Below, piece by piece: positions 46,564 through 55,542 of a DNA stretch of 64,000 bases. Within the stretch, counting starts at the first letter, position 1. Each line of letters begins with the position of its first letter. The position numbers were made by a program, and so were the translations under genes. Where the stretch lies: positions 1-64,000 of the forward strand of contig CAZDVK010000002.1 in assembly GCA_964508915.1 (NCBI GenBank), in the 5' to 3' direction. Source of the stretch: CAZDVK01 sp964508915 (GTDB lineage Bacteria > Pseudomonadota > Alphaproteobacteria > Paracaedibacterales > CAIULA01). Below the pieces are notes generated by a model, which saw only the letters and a program-made list of their open reading frames with translations, did not search any database and was not told the DNA's origin.

Positions 46564-47316
46564 TTGCCTTTGGTAAAAGTTGACTTGATGCCACAGCATG
46601 TGGCGGTTATTCATTTTCAAAATGGAAAGTCAAATGCTTTATCAAAGGCATTTATTGATGACCTAAACAAAACTTTGGATGTCCTTGAAAAAGATGATCA
46701 AGTTCATTGTGTCGTTTTAACAGGGAATGATTCTTTTTTTTCTGCAGGTGCTGACTTAAAGGAATTGTCACAAGTAACTGCTAATGGCTTTCAAAATGCT
46801 GATTTCATTGAGCCATGGCAACGTCTTAGCTTTTTTAAAAAACCTTGTATTGCTGCTGTTTCGGGGTATGCCTTAGGGGGCGGCCTTGAATTAGCATTGA
46901 TGGCAGATATAATTATTGCAGGTGAAACAGCTATTTTTGGAATGCCTGAAGTTAGTTTAGATTTGCTTCCGGGTGGGGGTGGGACTCAACGCCTCAGTCG
47001 GCGGATTGGGCAAAGTTGGGCCCTTGATCTTTGCTTAACAGGTAAAACAATTTCTGCCCACGAAGCACGTCAATTGGGCATTGTGCAACATGTGGCACCA
47101 ACACCTGTCAAAGATGCTATTGCTATGGCTGAAAGAATAAGTCAATTTAATCCATATGTGACCCAAGCCATTAAAAAAAGTATTCAAGAAGGGAATAAAG
47201 TTTCCCTTGAAGAAGGCATGGCTTTAGAAAGAAAATTGTTCCATACCCTACTTCAAGTTGGCAACTATCAAGTTAAAATAGAAAATTTTTTAAATAAAAA
47301 AGGGAGTTCTTCATGA
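46564..47316 (+). CDS. enoyl-CoA hydratase/isomerase family protein
   Basis: Crotonase-fold enzyme of 250 residues. The oxyanion-hole and glutamate motifs are seen in ALGGGLELALMADIIIAG and PEVSLDLLPGGGGTQRL, with both Glu that act in hydratases (in GLELA and MPEV). A TTG start gives the usual N-terminus but has little ribosome-site support. It overlaps the thioredoxin-like gene by ATGA. It may act in fatty acid degradation, though no other beta-oxidation gene is nearby. Confidence 0.87.
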   Translation: MPLVKVDLMPQHVAVIHFQNGKSNALSKAFIDDLNKTLDVLEKDDQVHCVVLTGNDSFFSAGADLKELSQVTANGFQNADFIEPWQRLSFFKKPCIAAVSGYALGGGLELALMADIIIAGETAIFGMPEVSLDLLPGGGGTQRLSRRIGQSWALDLCLTGKTISAHEARQLGIVQHVAPTPVKDAIAMAERISQFNPYVTQAIKKSIQEGNKVSLEEGMALERKLFHTLLQVGNYQVKIENFLNKKGSSS

Positions 47317-47894
47317 TTCCACGTCATTTTTGGGTTAGCTTTTCCATAGCTGTTTTGATTGTGCTTATTTATCAATTTTTTCCGCATGCATCAAAAACAG
47401 AAAGATCTGATTTTTCCCCAACCCTTCTTGAAATTGGGTATGTTCCATCGAATGACCATAAAAGTTTGGCAGATTTAACCTTTGAATTTTATACAAATGA
47501 TGGGACCGGTAGTTTTAAAAAAGAAGAAAAGAAAATAGCTGATTTCGCAGGTAAACCCGTTATTTTACATTTTTGGGCCACATGGTGCGGCCCGTGCGTT
47601 CAGGAATTACCAACATATGATCATTTTGCGGGCCAATTTTCACAAATTGTGCATATCGCTGCCGTTTCTGATCAAACCATGCCAAATGCCATTCAAAGCT
47701 TTTTTCAAAGTAAGGGAATTCGAAACCTTCCTATCGTTAAAGATGTTTTGGGGGCGGCAGGCCGTTTAAGAATTATGGGCATTCCAACCACTGTGTTTAT
47801 TGACAAAAAAGGTTGTGAGCTAGGCAGCATTGTTGGCCCAATTCATTGGAAAGACCCTAAAGTTGTTAACCTTATTTTAACTTTATTAAGTTAA
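47313..47894 (+). CDS. TlpA/ResA-like thioredoxin-family protein
   Basis: Membrane-anchored periplasmic thiol-disulphide oxidoreductase of 193 residues. One transmembrane helix (about 6-25) is followed by the redox motif WCGPC (91-95) in a thioredoxin fold, with the cis-Pro region GIPTTVFID. It overlaps the hydratase gene. In this class, TlpA reduces Cys residues in cytochrome maturation or oxidase assembly; the target here is unknown. Confidence 0.87.
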   Translation: MIPRHFWVSFSIAVLIVLIYQFFPHASKTERSDFSPTLLEIGYVPSNDHKSLADLTFEFYTNDGTGSFKKEEKKIADFAGKPVILHFWATWCGPCVQELPTYDHFAGQFSQIVHIAAVSDQTMPNAIQSFFQSKGIRNLPIVKDVLGAAGRLRIMGIPTTVFIDKKGCELGSIVGPIHWKDPKVVNLILTLLS

Positions 47895-47931
47895 TTTGAT
47901 CCTATAAGACCGGCAAACAGGATGTGATCAC

Positions 47932-48084
47932 ATGGCAGTTTTAGCCACTTTGGATGTAGTTCAATTATTAGCTGAATTTTCCGCGATTTTAGTTTTTTAT
48001 TATGGGTTTTGTAAATTCTATCGTCAACCAAAGCCTGTTGTTTGCTACGCAAAGCCTAAAATAAAAACATCTAAAAAATCCTAA
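47932..48084 (+). CDS. possible small membrane protein, 50 residues
   Basis: ATG at 47932 opens 50 codons. The product has one hydrophobic segment (about 11-25) followed by a basic tail ending in KTSKKS, the look of a small single-span inner-membrane protein. It follows the thioredoxin-like gene by 37 bp; the AGGA upstream is slightly far from the ATG. A CcmD-like role is imaginable, but I see no real match. Chance is a fair alternative. Confidence 0.35.
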   Translation: MAVLATLDVVQLLAEFSAILVFYYGFCKFYRQPKPVVCYAKPKIKTSKKS

Positions 48085-48106
48085 AACACAGCCCCTAGAA
48101 TTATTG

Positions 48107-49237
48107 ATGCTGATGTTTAGGTTTGTCGTTAAATTCTTTACCATTTTTATTTTTATGATACCTGTCGTTTGGGGCAGCACACATATTCCCTTAAGGAAAG
48201 CATGGGGGCAGCCTTATTTTTTGGTTGGGAAGACACCCAGCGATAATGATTTTTTTCCCATAACACCGCCACCAATGCCTAGTAATTGGAACGACACCAT
48301 TCAAAGTTTTCTGGAATCAGACTCTTTAAGGGCTATTACGGCGCTAACATTGGGTGAAGGTGTGGGCGGAATTCGTAAAAAACCCATGACACGGGAAGAA
48401 ATGGTGGTTTTTTTTAACTTGCTTTTTAAGGCGACTCAAACGTTACGAGGGCGTGATTTAAGGAATGATTTTTTAAGAATTTTTCTTCATCCGTTTATGT
48501 TTACAAAAGAACAAAATTCAGAACAACTGTCCCATAGTATTTTATGTGCAGCTTTAGCTAAAACCATATTTGCTAATTTTAGACACCCGGAAAGAAGTGC
48601 CGAAGAAATTTTTGAACATTTAGTAGATCAACTAAAAACGCAGGCGACATATCAAGTTGTTTATAGCGGGAGTACCTCTTTTAAAACTTTCCAGGAATTA
48701 TTTCAGGAAAATACAAAGTTTAAAAGTTTTGATGACTTTTTGACGGAGGAAAAAATTGCTGAAAAATTTGCTATTTTACATGGGGAAATGAAGAAATTTT
48801 TAACCTCACAAGAGTTGAATCAGAAGTTTTGGGGCCATAGAAGAAGACCATTCGCCATGCGAGAACCTACTGGTGATGATGCTACATCGCCACCACCCCA
48901 TGGGTGTCACCATGGAAAGCACCCACACTGCCACCCTCATGTTGGTAGGCATTGGCATAAAGGGGGGAGGCGCTACCACCATAGTCAGGGAATGACTAGT
49001 GACGAGGTTGATTCGGATGACTTAAAACCAGATGCCGGGCCCTTTGATGGCGCACCAATTGATTTTATACCACCTCCACATCATTATCATCATAGGCACG
49101 GGCACCCTGACCAACCCATGGGTGCTTTTATGCCAAGGCCGCCACATATGCACCATCATCATCGTGGGCATAAGGAGCATAGAAAAGGCCACCCCCCTGT
49201 TCGGGGATTTTCTTCGGATATTTATTATCCCCAATAG
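48107..49237 (+). CDS. exported protein with His-rich C-terminus
   Basis: The frame starts TTG ATG; I choose the ATG at 48107, giving 376 residues. A signal peptide ends near VVWGS. About 70-240 is a helical region of no recognised family. The last 120 residues are packed with His, often HH or HHHH, plus Gly, Pro and Arg (e.g. HGCHHGKHPHCHPHVG). Such tracts bind nickel, zinc or copper in known proteins, so metal storage or sensing is possible but inferred. It is followed by an outer-membrane barrel gene. Confidence 0.7.
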   Translation: MLMFRFVVKFFTIFIFMIPVVWGSTHIPLRKAWGQPYFLVGKTPSDNDFFPITPPPMPSNWNDTIQSFLESDSLRAITALTLGEGVGGIRKKPMTREEMVVFFNLLFKATQTLRGRDLRNDFLRIFLHPFMFTKEQNSEQLSHSILCAALAKTIFANFRHPERSAEEIFEHLVDQLKTQATYQVVYSGSTSFKTFQELFQENTKFKSFDDFLTEEKIAEKFAILHGEMKKFLTSQELNQKFWGHRRRPFAMREPTGDDATSPPPHGCHHGKHPHCHPHVGRHWHKGGRRYHHSQGMTSDEVDSDDLKPDAGPFDGAPIDFIPPPHHYHHRHGHPDQPMGAFMPRPPHMHHHHRGHKEHRKGHPPVRGFSSDIYYPQ

Positions 49238-49357
49238 TTTTTTATTTATACAATAAAAAACTATATTATTTTGTTATTTTAATAATTTGTTAATTATTTC
49301 ATGTTTATATAAAAACAGAAGTTTTGTTTTTTTTATTTAAAAAGAAAGGTATAATTC

Positions 49358-50101
49358 ATGAAGCATATTCACAGAACCGTATTCAAAGCTGCCTTATTAA
49401 TGGCTGTTGCAACGTCTTCTCACGCAGATATGTTTAGTGGCTGGTACGCCGGTGGACAATTGGGTGGTAGTCAAAACAATACACATATCACAACCCCATC
49501 AGATAATCAGGGCAATACGCTTTACCAAAAAAATTATTCTAAGCGTGGTGTTTTGCTTGGGGCCGTTGGTGGTTGGGGCAAAACCATGAATAATGGCTTT
49601 TACTGGGGTGGTGAAGCTAACCTAAACTACGATGCAGGTGATCAGAAAAAGTTGCATTCTGTTACAACAACAGATGCCAACACAGGTGCCACGACAACAG
49701 CAAATTTTTCCACAAAATATAAACGCGGACCTGTTTTGGGTTTAAATGGCCGGGGTGGTTATTTGATGAATCCAAATACCCTTCTATATACAAAAGTTGG
49801 CGTGGAATTAAGCCGGGAAAGTTATTCTTGGTCAAACGTTTTCACACAAAACGCATCTGGTAAGCTTAACTATTCATCCAATAATGGTTCTTCTCAAGAA
49901 ACAACACGGAAAAACGCCATTCGTCCAGTGCTTGGCTTGGGTACAGAATATGCGTTTACAAAAACCATCTCTGGTCGTCTTGAATATGCTTATACTTTCA
50001 AAGGGCCAAATATGAAAACCACAAATACAAGCGGTACTGTTGATTCAAAAGCCTACGAAACATCACATGCTTTATTAGCCGGTGCTGTGTACCACTTTTA
50101 G
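49358..50101 (+). CDS. outer membrane beta-barrel protein
   Basis: A 247-residue protein of the Omp25/31-like small-barrel group. A signal peptide ends at SSHAD, and mature strands alternate, with the typical first strand FSGWYAGGQLGGS and a C-terminal Phe (AGAVYHF) needed by the BAM machine. AGAAAGG precedes the ATG. A strong terminator follows. Its function, e.g. adhesion, stability or porin, cannot be told. Confidence 0.88.
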   Translation: MKHIHRTVFKAALLMAVATSSHADMFSGWYAGGQLGGSQNNTHITTPSDNQGNTLYQKNYSKRGVLLGAVGGWGKTMNNGFYWGGEANLNYDAGDQKKLHSVTTTDANTGATTTANFSTKYKRGPVLGLNGRGGYLMNPNTLLYTKVGVELSRESYSWSNVFTQNASGKLNYSSNNGSSQETTRKNAIRPVLGLGTEYAFTKTISGRLEYAYTFKGPNMKTTNTSGTVDSKAYETSHALLAGAVYHF

Positions 50102-50129
50102 TCAAATTGACCTCATTTTCATAAGCAAG

Positions 50130-50160
50130 GCATACAGATTTCCCATCTGTATGCTTTTTT
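50130..50160 (+). terminator. terminator after the outer membrane gene
   Basis: A perfect 10-bp stem, gcatacagat (50130-50139) with atctgtatgc (50145-50154), has a five-base loop and is followed by six T. Confidence 0.92.
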
Positions 50161-50227
50161 ATTAAAACTTTATTAACTTAAACATTTGTATTCTAAAACC
50201 AGGAATATATGGCTTTAGGCAATATGT

Positions 50228-50584
50228 GTGAAACCGGTTTTTAAAAAGCGTTGGATTTTTGTAATTTTAGTTGTTGCCTGCCTTGGTTTCAAAGCTCAAG
50301 CATCTTTAATGTTGAGTCCAAGCGAACTGAAAGCCTTAGATCAAGCTTTAAAAGAAAAAGATGACCCAATTCAAGATGATACAATGACACTGAATGCCAT
50401 TATGTTTTTTGGCCCCAATCGTTGGACATTTTGGCTTAATGAAAAAGCCATTACCCCTAACACAATTCCACGTCATATCCTTGTGCATTCTGTTACGGAA
50501 AATCAGGTATGTTTTAGTTTAAATGGATTGTCTGAAAAGATCACTCTCAACGTTTATGAAAATTATACGGTTCAAAAGGAATAG
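50228..50584 (+). CDS. small exported protein, GspC/PilP-like
   Basis: A 118-residue protein with a GTG start and a signal peptide (about 7-26). The mature part (TLNAIMFFGPNRWTFWLNEKA and later QVCFSLNG) has the strand pattern of periplasmic GspC/GspB/PilP domains, which link the inner-membrane platform to a secretin in type II secretion and type IV pili. The match is by pattern only. It ends 3 bp before fumC, an unrelated partner. It may work with the secretin encoded at 27940. Confidence 0.5.
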   Translation: MKPVFKKRWIFVILVVACLGFKAQASLMLSPSELKALDQALKEKDDPIQDDTMTLNAIMFFGPNRWTFWLNEKAITPNTIPRHILVHSVTENQVCFSLNGLSEKITLNVYENYTVQKE

Positions 50585-50587
50585 AGG

Positions 50588-51961
50588 ATGCGAATAGAAA
50601 CAGATTCTATGGGAAACATAGACGTTCCAGATGACTGCTATTGGGGGGCACAAACGGAACGATCACGACAAAATTTTAAAATTGGCGTGGAGAAAATACC
50701 AAAAGAATTAATTCAAGCATTTGCTATTTTGAAAAAAGCTGCTGCCATGACAAATGGAAGTTTAGGTGTTTTACAGCAAGGGCACGTAATGGCCATTTGC
50801 AAAGCATGTGATGATATCCTTGAAGAAAAGTTAGATGACCAATTTCCATTAGTTGTTTGGCAAACGGGGTCAGGAACACAAACAAATATGAATGTGAATG
50901 AAGTCATTACCAACCGTGCCAATGAAATTTTGGGAAGCCCTTTAGGCAGCAAAAAACCTGTGCATCCCAATGATCATGTCAATTATGGGCAATCTTCTAA
51001 CGACTGCTTTCCAACAGCCATGCATATTGCCGTTATTATTCAACTGCATGAACACTTGCTTCCATCTTTAAAGGTTTTTTACAAAACCCTTCTTGAAAAG
51101 TCAGAAGAATTTGCAAAAGAAATTAAAATAGGTCGCACACACCTGCAGGATGCCACCCCCATAACCTTAGGTCAGGAATTTTCAGGCTATGCCACCCAAA
51201 TTCAAATGAACATCAGCCGTATTGAAAATTGCTTGGAACATTTGTACAGAATTGCCCAAGGGGGAACAGCTGTTGGAACAGGCTTGAACTGCCCAAAAGG
51301 GTTTGCAGAACAGTTTGCTAAACAGCTAGGCAATTTAACAGGGCACCCATTTACAACAGCCCCAAATAAATTTGAGGCTTTAGCCTGCCATGACACGATG
51401 GTTGAAATTTCAGGTGCTTTGAATGTATTGGCCACAAGCTGCATGAAAATTGCTAATGATATTCGGTGGCTTGGGTCTGGCCCTAGGTGCGGCTTAGGGG
51501 AAATTCATTTGCCCGAAAATGAGCCTGGATCTTCCATCATGCCTGGGAAAGTGAACCCAACCCAGTCCGAAGCGATGAACATGGTGTGCTGCCAAGTTAT
51601 GGGAAATCACGTAACTGTTACGTTGGCAGGCTCGCAAGGGAATTTTGAACTGAACGTGTTTAAACCGGTCATTATTTACAATGTTTTACAATCAATTCAG
51701 TTATTGGCCTCTGCCTGTCAAAGCTTTACAAATAATTGTTTGAAAGGTATTCGTGTGAACCACCAGAAATTGGCGCAAAACGTAGAACAGTCATTAATGC
51801 TGGTTACTGCTTTAAACCCTGTGATTGGGTATGACAAAGCCGCACAAACGGCCAAAAAAGCGCTGAAAGAAAATATATCCCTGAAAGAAGCTGTCGTTCA
51901 GCTTGGCTTTATGACAGATACAGAGTTTGAACAGGTGGTAAACCCTTGGAATATGATATAA
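50588..51961 (+). CDS. fumC: class II fumarate hydratase
   Basis: Iron-independent tricarboxylic acid cycle enzyme converting fumarate to malate. The 457 residues show TGSGTQTNMNVNEVI, GRTHLQDATPITLGQE and the fumarase signature GSSIMPGKVNP, whose Ser is catalytic. It is 3 bp behind the small exported gene. It converges with flgL. Confidence 0.97.
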   Translation: MRIETDSMGNIDVPDDCYWGAQTERSRQNFKIGVEKIPKELIQAFAILKKAAAMTNGSLGVLQQGHVMAICKACDDILEEKLDDQFPLVVWQTGSGTQTNMNVNEVITNRANEILGSPLGSKKPVHPNDHVNYGQSSNDCFPTAMHIAVIIQLHEHLLPSLKVFYKTLLEKSEEFAKEIKIGRTHLQDATPITLGQEFSGYATQIQMNISRIENCLEHLYRIAQGGTAVGTGLNCPKGFAEQFAKQLGNLTGHPFTTAPNKFEALACHDTMVEISGALNVLATSCMKIANDIRWLGSGPRCGLGEIHLPENEPGSSIMPGKVNPTQSEAMNMVCCQVMGNHVTVTLAGSQGNFELNVFKPVIIYNVLQSIQLLASACQSFTNNCLKGIRVNHQKLAQNVEQSLMLVTALNPVIGYDKAAQTAKKALKENISLKEAVVQLGFMTDTEFEQVVNPWNMI

Positions 51962-51980
51962 ATCTTTGTATAAACTGGCC

Positions 51981-52922
51981 CTACATGTGCTTATAAACTT
52001 GATCCATAAATCTTTGTAATTCAGCATATTCTGACACACTAAAATTCATCGACATTTTTAAGTTAGCTTCGTATTCAGATACACGTGCTAAGGCTTCGTA
52101 TTTATCTCTAATGCCTGTTGATTGAAAAAATTCTGACACAATAACTTCTTGCGTACTGTTTTCATCAATGGCACTTTTTACAACAGAGGATGTATAGGCA
52201 GTTTCTTCAAGGGCACTGCCATAATCTTTTTGGGCCTCAGTGCTAAGTGTCAGGGCGCTTTCAAGGCACGGGTCTTGTGGATTATCCTCGTTAGCTGTTA
52301 AACACATTCGTAAAGCCGTAATGGTTTTTTGTACTAGTGGGTGAATGGCGTTAACGGAAAAAAGCTGAATGTGGCGTTCTCCATCCAATTTTAAGTTGCA
52401 TGTTTCAGTATTTCCTAAATAATAATCTAGGTTTTCCGCAGGGTCAGCATGAGACGGTAGGGCGCTTAGGGTTGTTAAATCTTGCACAACGTCAGTTTTT
52501 GTATCTGTTCCACCCAATAATGTTTCACCAAGAAACCGTCTGTTTAAAACACCTGTTAATTCTTGAAGTAAATCTTGAACAACGGGTTTAAAAAAAGGCA
52601 TATTAAATGGGTTGCTGTTGCGTGTTACGCGTAGTAGTTGATTAAGACGATCGTTGATGCTTCCAACGCGCCTGACGCTTTCTGTGACTTCTTTTTGAAA
52701 ACTTAGAACATAGGCAAAATTTTGTTTATTCGTACTAATGGCAGATGCCTGTAGTTCACTATCAATAAACAAGCCAAGATTTGGAACATCCCACCTACCT
52801 TCACGGCCATCGGTCATAACCTCTCGTTCCATGTCAGTCATGTTTCTTTGCATGGTTTTTCGACTTTGAATACCTAAATCGGCATTTGTGTATAAAAATT
52901 TGGATGTATCAACGGTTAACAT
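51981..52922 (-). CDS. flgL: flagellar hook-associated protein 3 (FlgL)
   Basis: Junction protein between hook and filament. The 313 residues have the helical flagellin-like ends of the family: an N-terminal coil with LFIDSELQASAIS and a C-terminal coil ending SVSEYAELQRFMDQVYKHM. It is the last gene of the flgI-flgJ-flgN-flgK-flgL series on the minus strand, 14 bp behind flgK. The position supports the call, since sequence conservation of FlgL is low. Confidence 0.85.
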   Translation of the reverse strand: MLTVDTSKFLYTNADLGIQSRKTMQRNMTDMEREVMTDGREGRWDVPNLGLFIDSELQASAISTNKQNFAYVLSFQKEVTESVRRVGSINDRLNQLLRVTRNSNPFNMPFFKPVVQDLLQELTGVLNRRFLGETLLGGTDTKTDVVQDLTTLSALPSHADPAENLDYYLGNTETCNLKLDGERHIQLFSVNAIHPLVQKTITALRMCLTANEDNPQDPCLESALTLSTEAQKDYGSALEETAYTSSVVKSAIDENSTQEVIVSEFFQSTGIRDKYEALARVSEYEANLKMSMNFSVSEYAELQRFMDQVYKHM

Positions 52923-52936
52923 GTTTTATCTCCTGT

Positions 52937-54787
52937 TTAATGGATTTCTAAAATTTTTCGTTCCATTTCGTAGTGAAGATTCAATCCGCGTGTTGCAATG
53001 GCTTGTAGTGTTGAAAGCCTTAGATTGTCTAGCATAATCTGCTTTGGGTTTGCCCCCATGATGTTATCTGCATTATTAGACAGCTGTTCAAAACTTCGTT
53101 GGGCAGGCTCAAGCAGTTTACGGTTGTCAGATGCTAATTTGACTTGAATTTCATTAATGCTACGGGCGTAATCTTTCACTGTTTTTGTAACAGCTGCTGA
53201 AACACTTGTGGCAGCAAAAGAAAATGTCATCGTGTCAATTTGGTCACCCATGGCTTGAATTGTTGTTATATTATGAGCGGAAAACGCTGGTGTTGACGGT
53301 GGTGTTCCAGATGACAAAGGGCCTACAGAAATATTGCTGCCGTTAGCTGCATAAATATCAGATCGAACGGCCAAGCTTTGTGCTGCCCCTGTTGTGCTAG
53401 CGCCTGGTAAAGGGGTGACAGTTAGAAAATTATTCAGCCCAAAAAAGTGTGAGGCGCCATAAGAATTTCCCTCTACAAAAGCGTCACCTGCACACAGTTT
53501 TGGCAATGTTGCTGGGTCGCCTGAACCAATAACAACGCCATAAGCGGGGTTGTTTGATCTTAGTCTGAACTGACCTTCAGCAGTTAAGTCAGCTGTGAAT
53601 CCGTGTCCACTCAGGGCTGCTATGAGGTCATCAATAGTCATATTGTCGTTTAACACAACATCCACATGATCAACTAAATTTCCGTTAGCAGGGTTGAAAA
53701 CACCTACTCTCAGCGTGCCAGATCCAGAAATAACATCAGTACCAACCAATGGCCCCAGAAGCCCCGGGGCACCAACTGTTCCAATTAATTGGGTGGATGG
53801 GTTTCCAGAAATACCTTGGTTGTGAATAGCATTTAAAGCGTTTGCCAACGTAACGGCGTATTCATCTAACTGCTGTTGGAACGCTGGTAATTTTTGATTC
53901 CCCATCACGAATAAACCGCTTACGTACCCCTGTGCTGCTGATTGTTGTATAGAATTTGTTACATCAATGGTTTGGTCAAAACCGACCAGGGTTAGTGGAT
54001 TCAGAGCTTGCCCCGCAACCATAGCAGTAGAGGGGTCGTAGTGAAACTTGGCACAATTAATACCATCAATGACCAGTTCGCCATTGTCGGTTACATACCG
54101 TATTTGATTCCTTGAATCGATACATGCACTACCACCGATAATCCCCACAAGTTTTTGAATTTGGTCACGTTGGGTTTTTGTGTAGGCAAAAATAGATGTG
54201 GCGTCACCTGTTTCTAAAATTGTGAGGGAAATTTGTTTATTTAAATCGGTAATACTTTCAATAAGCCTGTTAGCTTCGTCGATTTTATCACTTATATCTT
54301 GGTTGATTTCAGCACGGATTTGTTGAACGTTTGCCGCCAAATCGGCAACACTGTGTGCATGCATATCAGCCGCATCAACTAAGGTCATGGCAGCGCCAGG
54401 GCTTGTTGGATTAGCTGCCATGGTGCGCATGCCCTCTAGCATGGTTTCTAGTTTATTTACAAAAGTTTGCCCCGTCCCACGTGTTCCAAACAATTGTTCT
54501 GTTTCTGAATGATACCTATCCATAGCCTGCAGTTTGCCAATGGAAGATGCTTGCTGACGCAGGTTGTCAATAACAACTTGGTCAACCGCTTCATAAATTC
54601 GTTCAACTTCAATGCCTGCAAAAACACCACCAATGCTTCTACCGCTTACTAAAACATCCTGACGAACATGATTATTGCCAGCGCTGGCACCCGCCAGGTT
54701 AGCAGCATTAATCTCTACCTGACGTTTTGTAACATCAAAGATTGATCTAAGGATAGAAGTGGTATCAACATTTGTTGTGAAGCGCAT
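52937..54787 (-). CDS. flgK: flagellar hook-associated protein 1 (FlgK)
   Basis: First hook-filament junction protein, exported by the flagellar type III system. The 616 residues begin with the coiled region containing QVEINAANLAGASAGNNHVRQ (about 22-42), have a central domain with an SQPN-like variable section, and end in the helical LDNLRLSTLQAIATRGL. It follows flgN and precedes flgL. Confidence 0.92.
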   Translation of the reverse strand: MRFTTNVDTTSILRSIFDVTKRQVEINAANLAGASAGNNHVRQDVLVSGRSIGGVFAGIEVERIYEAVDQVVIDNLRQQASSIGKLQAMDRYHSETEQLFGTRGTGQTFVNKLETMLEGMRTMAANPTSPGAAMTLVDAADMHAHSVADLAANVQQIRAEINQDISDKIDEANRLIESITDLNKQISLTILETGDATSIFAYTKTQRDQIQKLVGIIGGSACIDSRNQIRYVTDNGELVIDGINCAKFHYDPSTAMVAGQALNPLTLVGFDQTIDVTNSIQQSAAQGYVSGLFVMGNQKLPAFQQQLDEYAVTLANALNAIHNQGISGNPSTQLIGTVGAPGLLGPLVGTDVISGSGTLRVGVFNPANGNLVDHVDVVLNDNMTIDDLIAALSGHGFTADLTAEGQFRLRSNNPAYGVVIGSGDPATLPKLCAGDAFVEGNSYGASHFFGLNNFLTVTPLPGASTTGAAQSLAVRSDIYAANGSNISVGPLSSGTPPSTPAFSAHNITTIQAMGDQIDTMTFSFAATSVSAAVTKTVKDYARSINEIQVKLASDNRKLLEPAQRSFEQLSNNADNIMGANPKQIMLDNLRLSTLQAIATRGLNLHYEMERKILEIH

Positions 54788-54799
54788 AGGTCGTTCCCT

Positions 54800-55222
54800 T
54801 TAAAAGTTTTGATCAAAACTCATAACATGGTTGGTATCTACCGCTGTTTCAAAGCCAGATTTATTATATGACTTCGTTTTTAATTTTTTACTGGTGTCAA
54901 TAAACAGCTGAATAATTGTTTGGTTATAGTGAATGGCATAGTCAATAAGCTTTATGTTTTCTGTCATGCTTTCACTTAAGGTTTTTGATAGTTCTAAAAC
55001 CTTTTCTTTTTCTGCAGATTCTAAAGTTGACAAAATGTTCTTGCTTAAAAAGTTTTGCAAAACAGTTTCATATTTTTTGCACATATTTTCTTTAACAGGT
55101 AAAACAGCCTTGATGCTATCAAAGTCGTAAGATGAAATGACTCTGTTTTCATGTACAATACAATCCGTGAAGTCTTGTATGGTTTTGCATAGTTCTTCAT
55201 AAAGCTCAAATGGTTGTGTCAT
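54800..55222 (-). CDS. probable flagellar chaperone FlgN
   Basis: A 140-residue all-helical protein with Leu, Lys and Glu heptads and a helix that ends near KSYNKSGF. FlgN chaperones FlgK and FlgL, and this gene lies just before flgK. Sequence identity among FlgN proteins is low, so the call rests on place, length and composition. It overlaps the rod-binding protein gene by 17 bp. Confidence 0.6.
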   Translation of the reverse strand: MTQPFELYEELCKTIQDFTDCIVHENRVISSYDFDSIKAVLPVKENMCKKYETVLQNFLSKNILSTLESAEKEKVLELSKTLSESMTENIKLIDYAIHYNQTIIQLFIDTSKKLKTKSYNKSGFETAVDTNHVMSFDQNF

Positions 55223-55532
55223 AATTTTCTCCAGTTTTTGTGTTTTCCATATTACGAATCATTTTGTCGGCTATTTGATTTGCCAATCCAAGGCCGGTGT
55301 TCGGGCAGTTTTTGACGATGGCATCAATAAACCAACCCTTAATAATTTCAGCGCTGTGACCATCGCCGAAAACTGATGAATCCTCTAGGCCTACGAAAAA
55401 GCCCTTCAGAAAATTGCCAAAAACCATACTTTCGTATTCCTGGGCCACTTTTTGTATTTCCTCAGCTGTTTGAGGTTTTTTGAAAGATGGCATGGGTTGC
55501 GATTGCGATATGGTTGCTAAAGGTGTCATCAT
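55206..55532 (-). CDS. flgJ: rod-binding protein, FlgJ N-terminal type
   Basis: A 108-residue protein with the FlgJ/rod-binding core: AQEYESMVFGNFLKGFFVGL, and later GWFIDAIVKN. It lacks the C-terminal muramidase of enterobacterial FlgJ, as is common in Alphaproteobacteria. It assembles the proximal rod under the P-ring, and lies 10 bp behind flgI. The next gene overlaps its end by 17 bp. Confidence 0.85.
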   Translation of the reverse strand: MMTPLATISQSQPMPSFKKPQTAEEIQKVAQEYESMVFGNFLKGFFVGLEDSSVFGDGHSAEIIKGWFIDAIVKNCPNTGLGLANQIADKMIRNMENTKTGENYDTTI

Positions 55533-55542
55533 TGTATGTCTC

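Noticed and set aside
47920..47960. Possible sigma-54 site near TGGCAGTTTTAGCCAC
   Set aside because: The -12 GC element is not at the right spacing and there is no TTGC.
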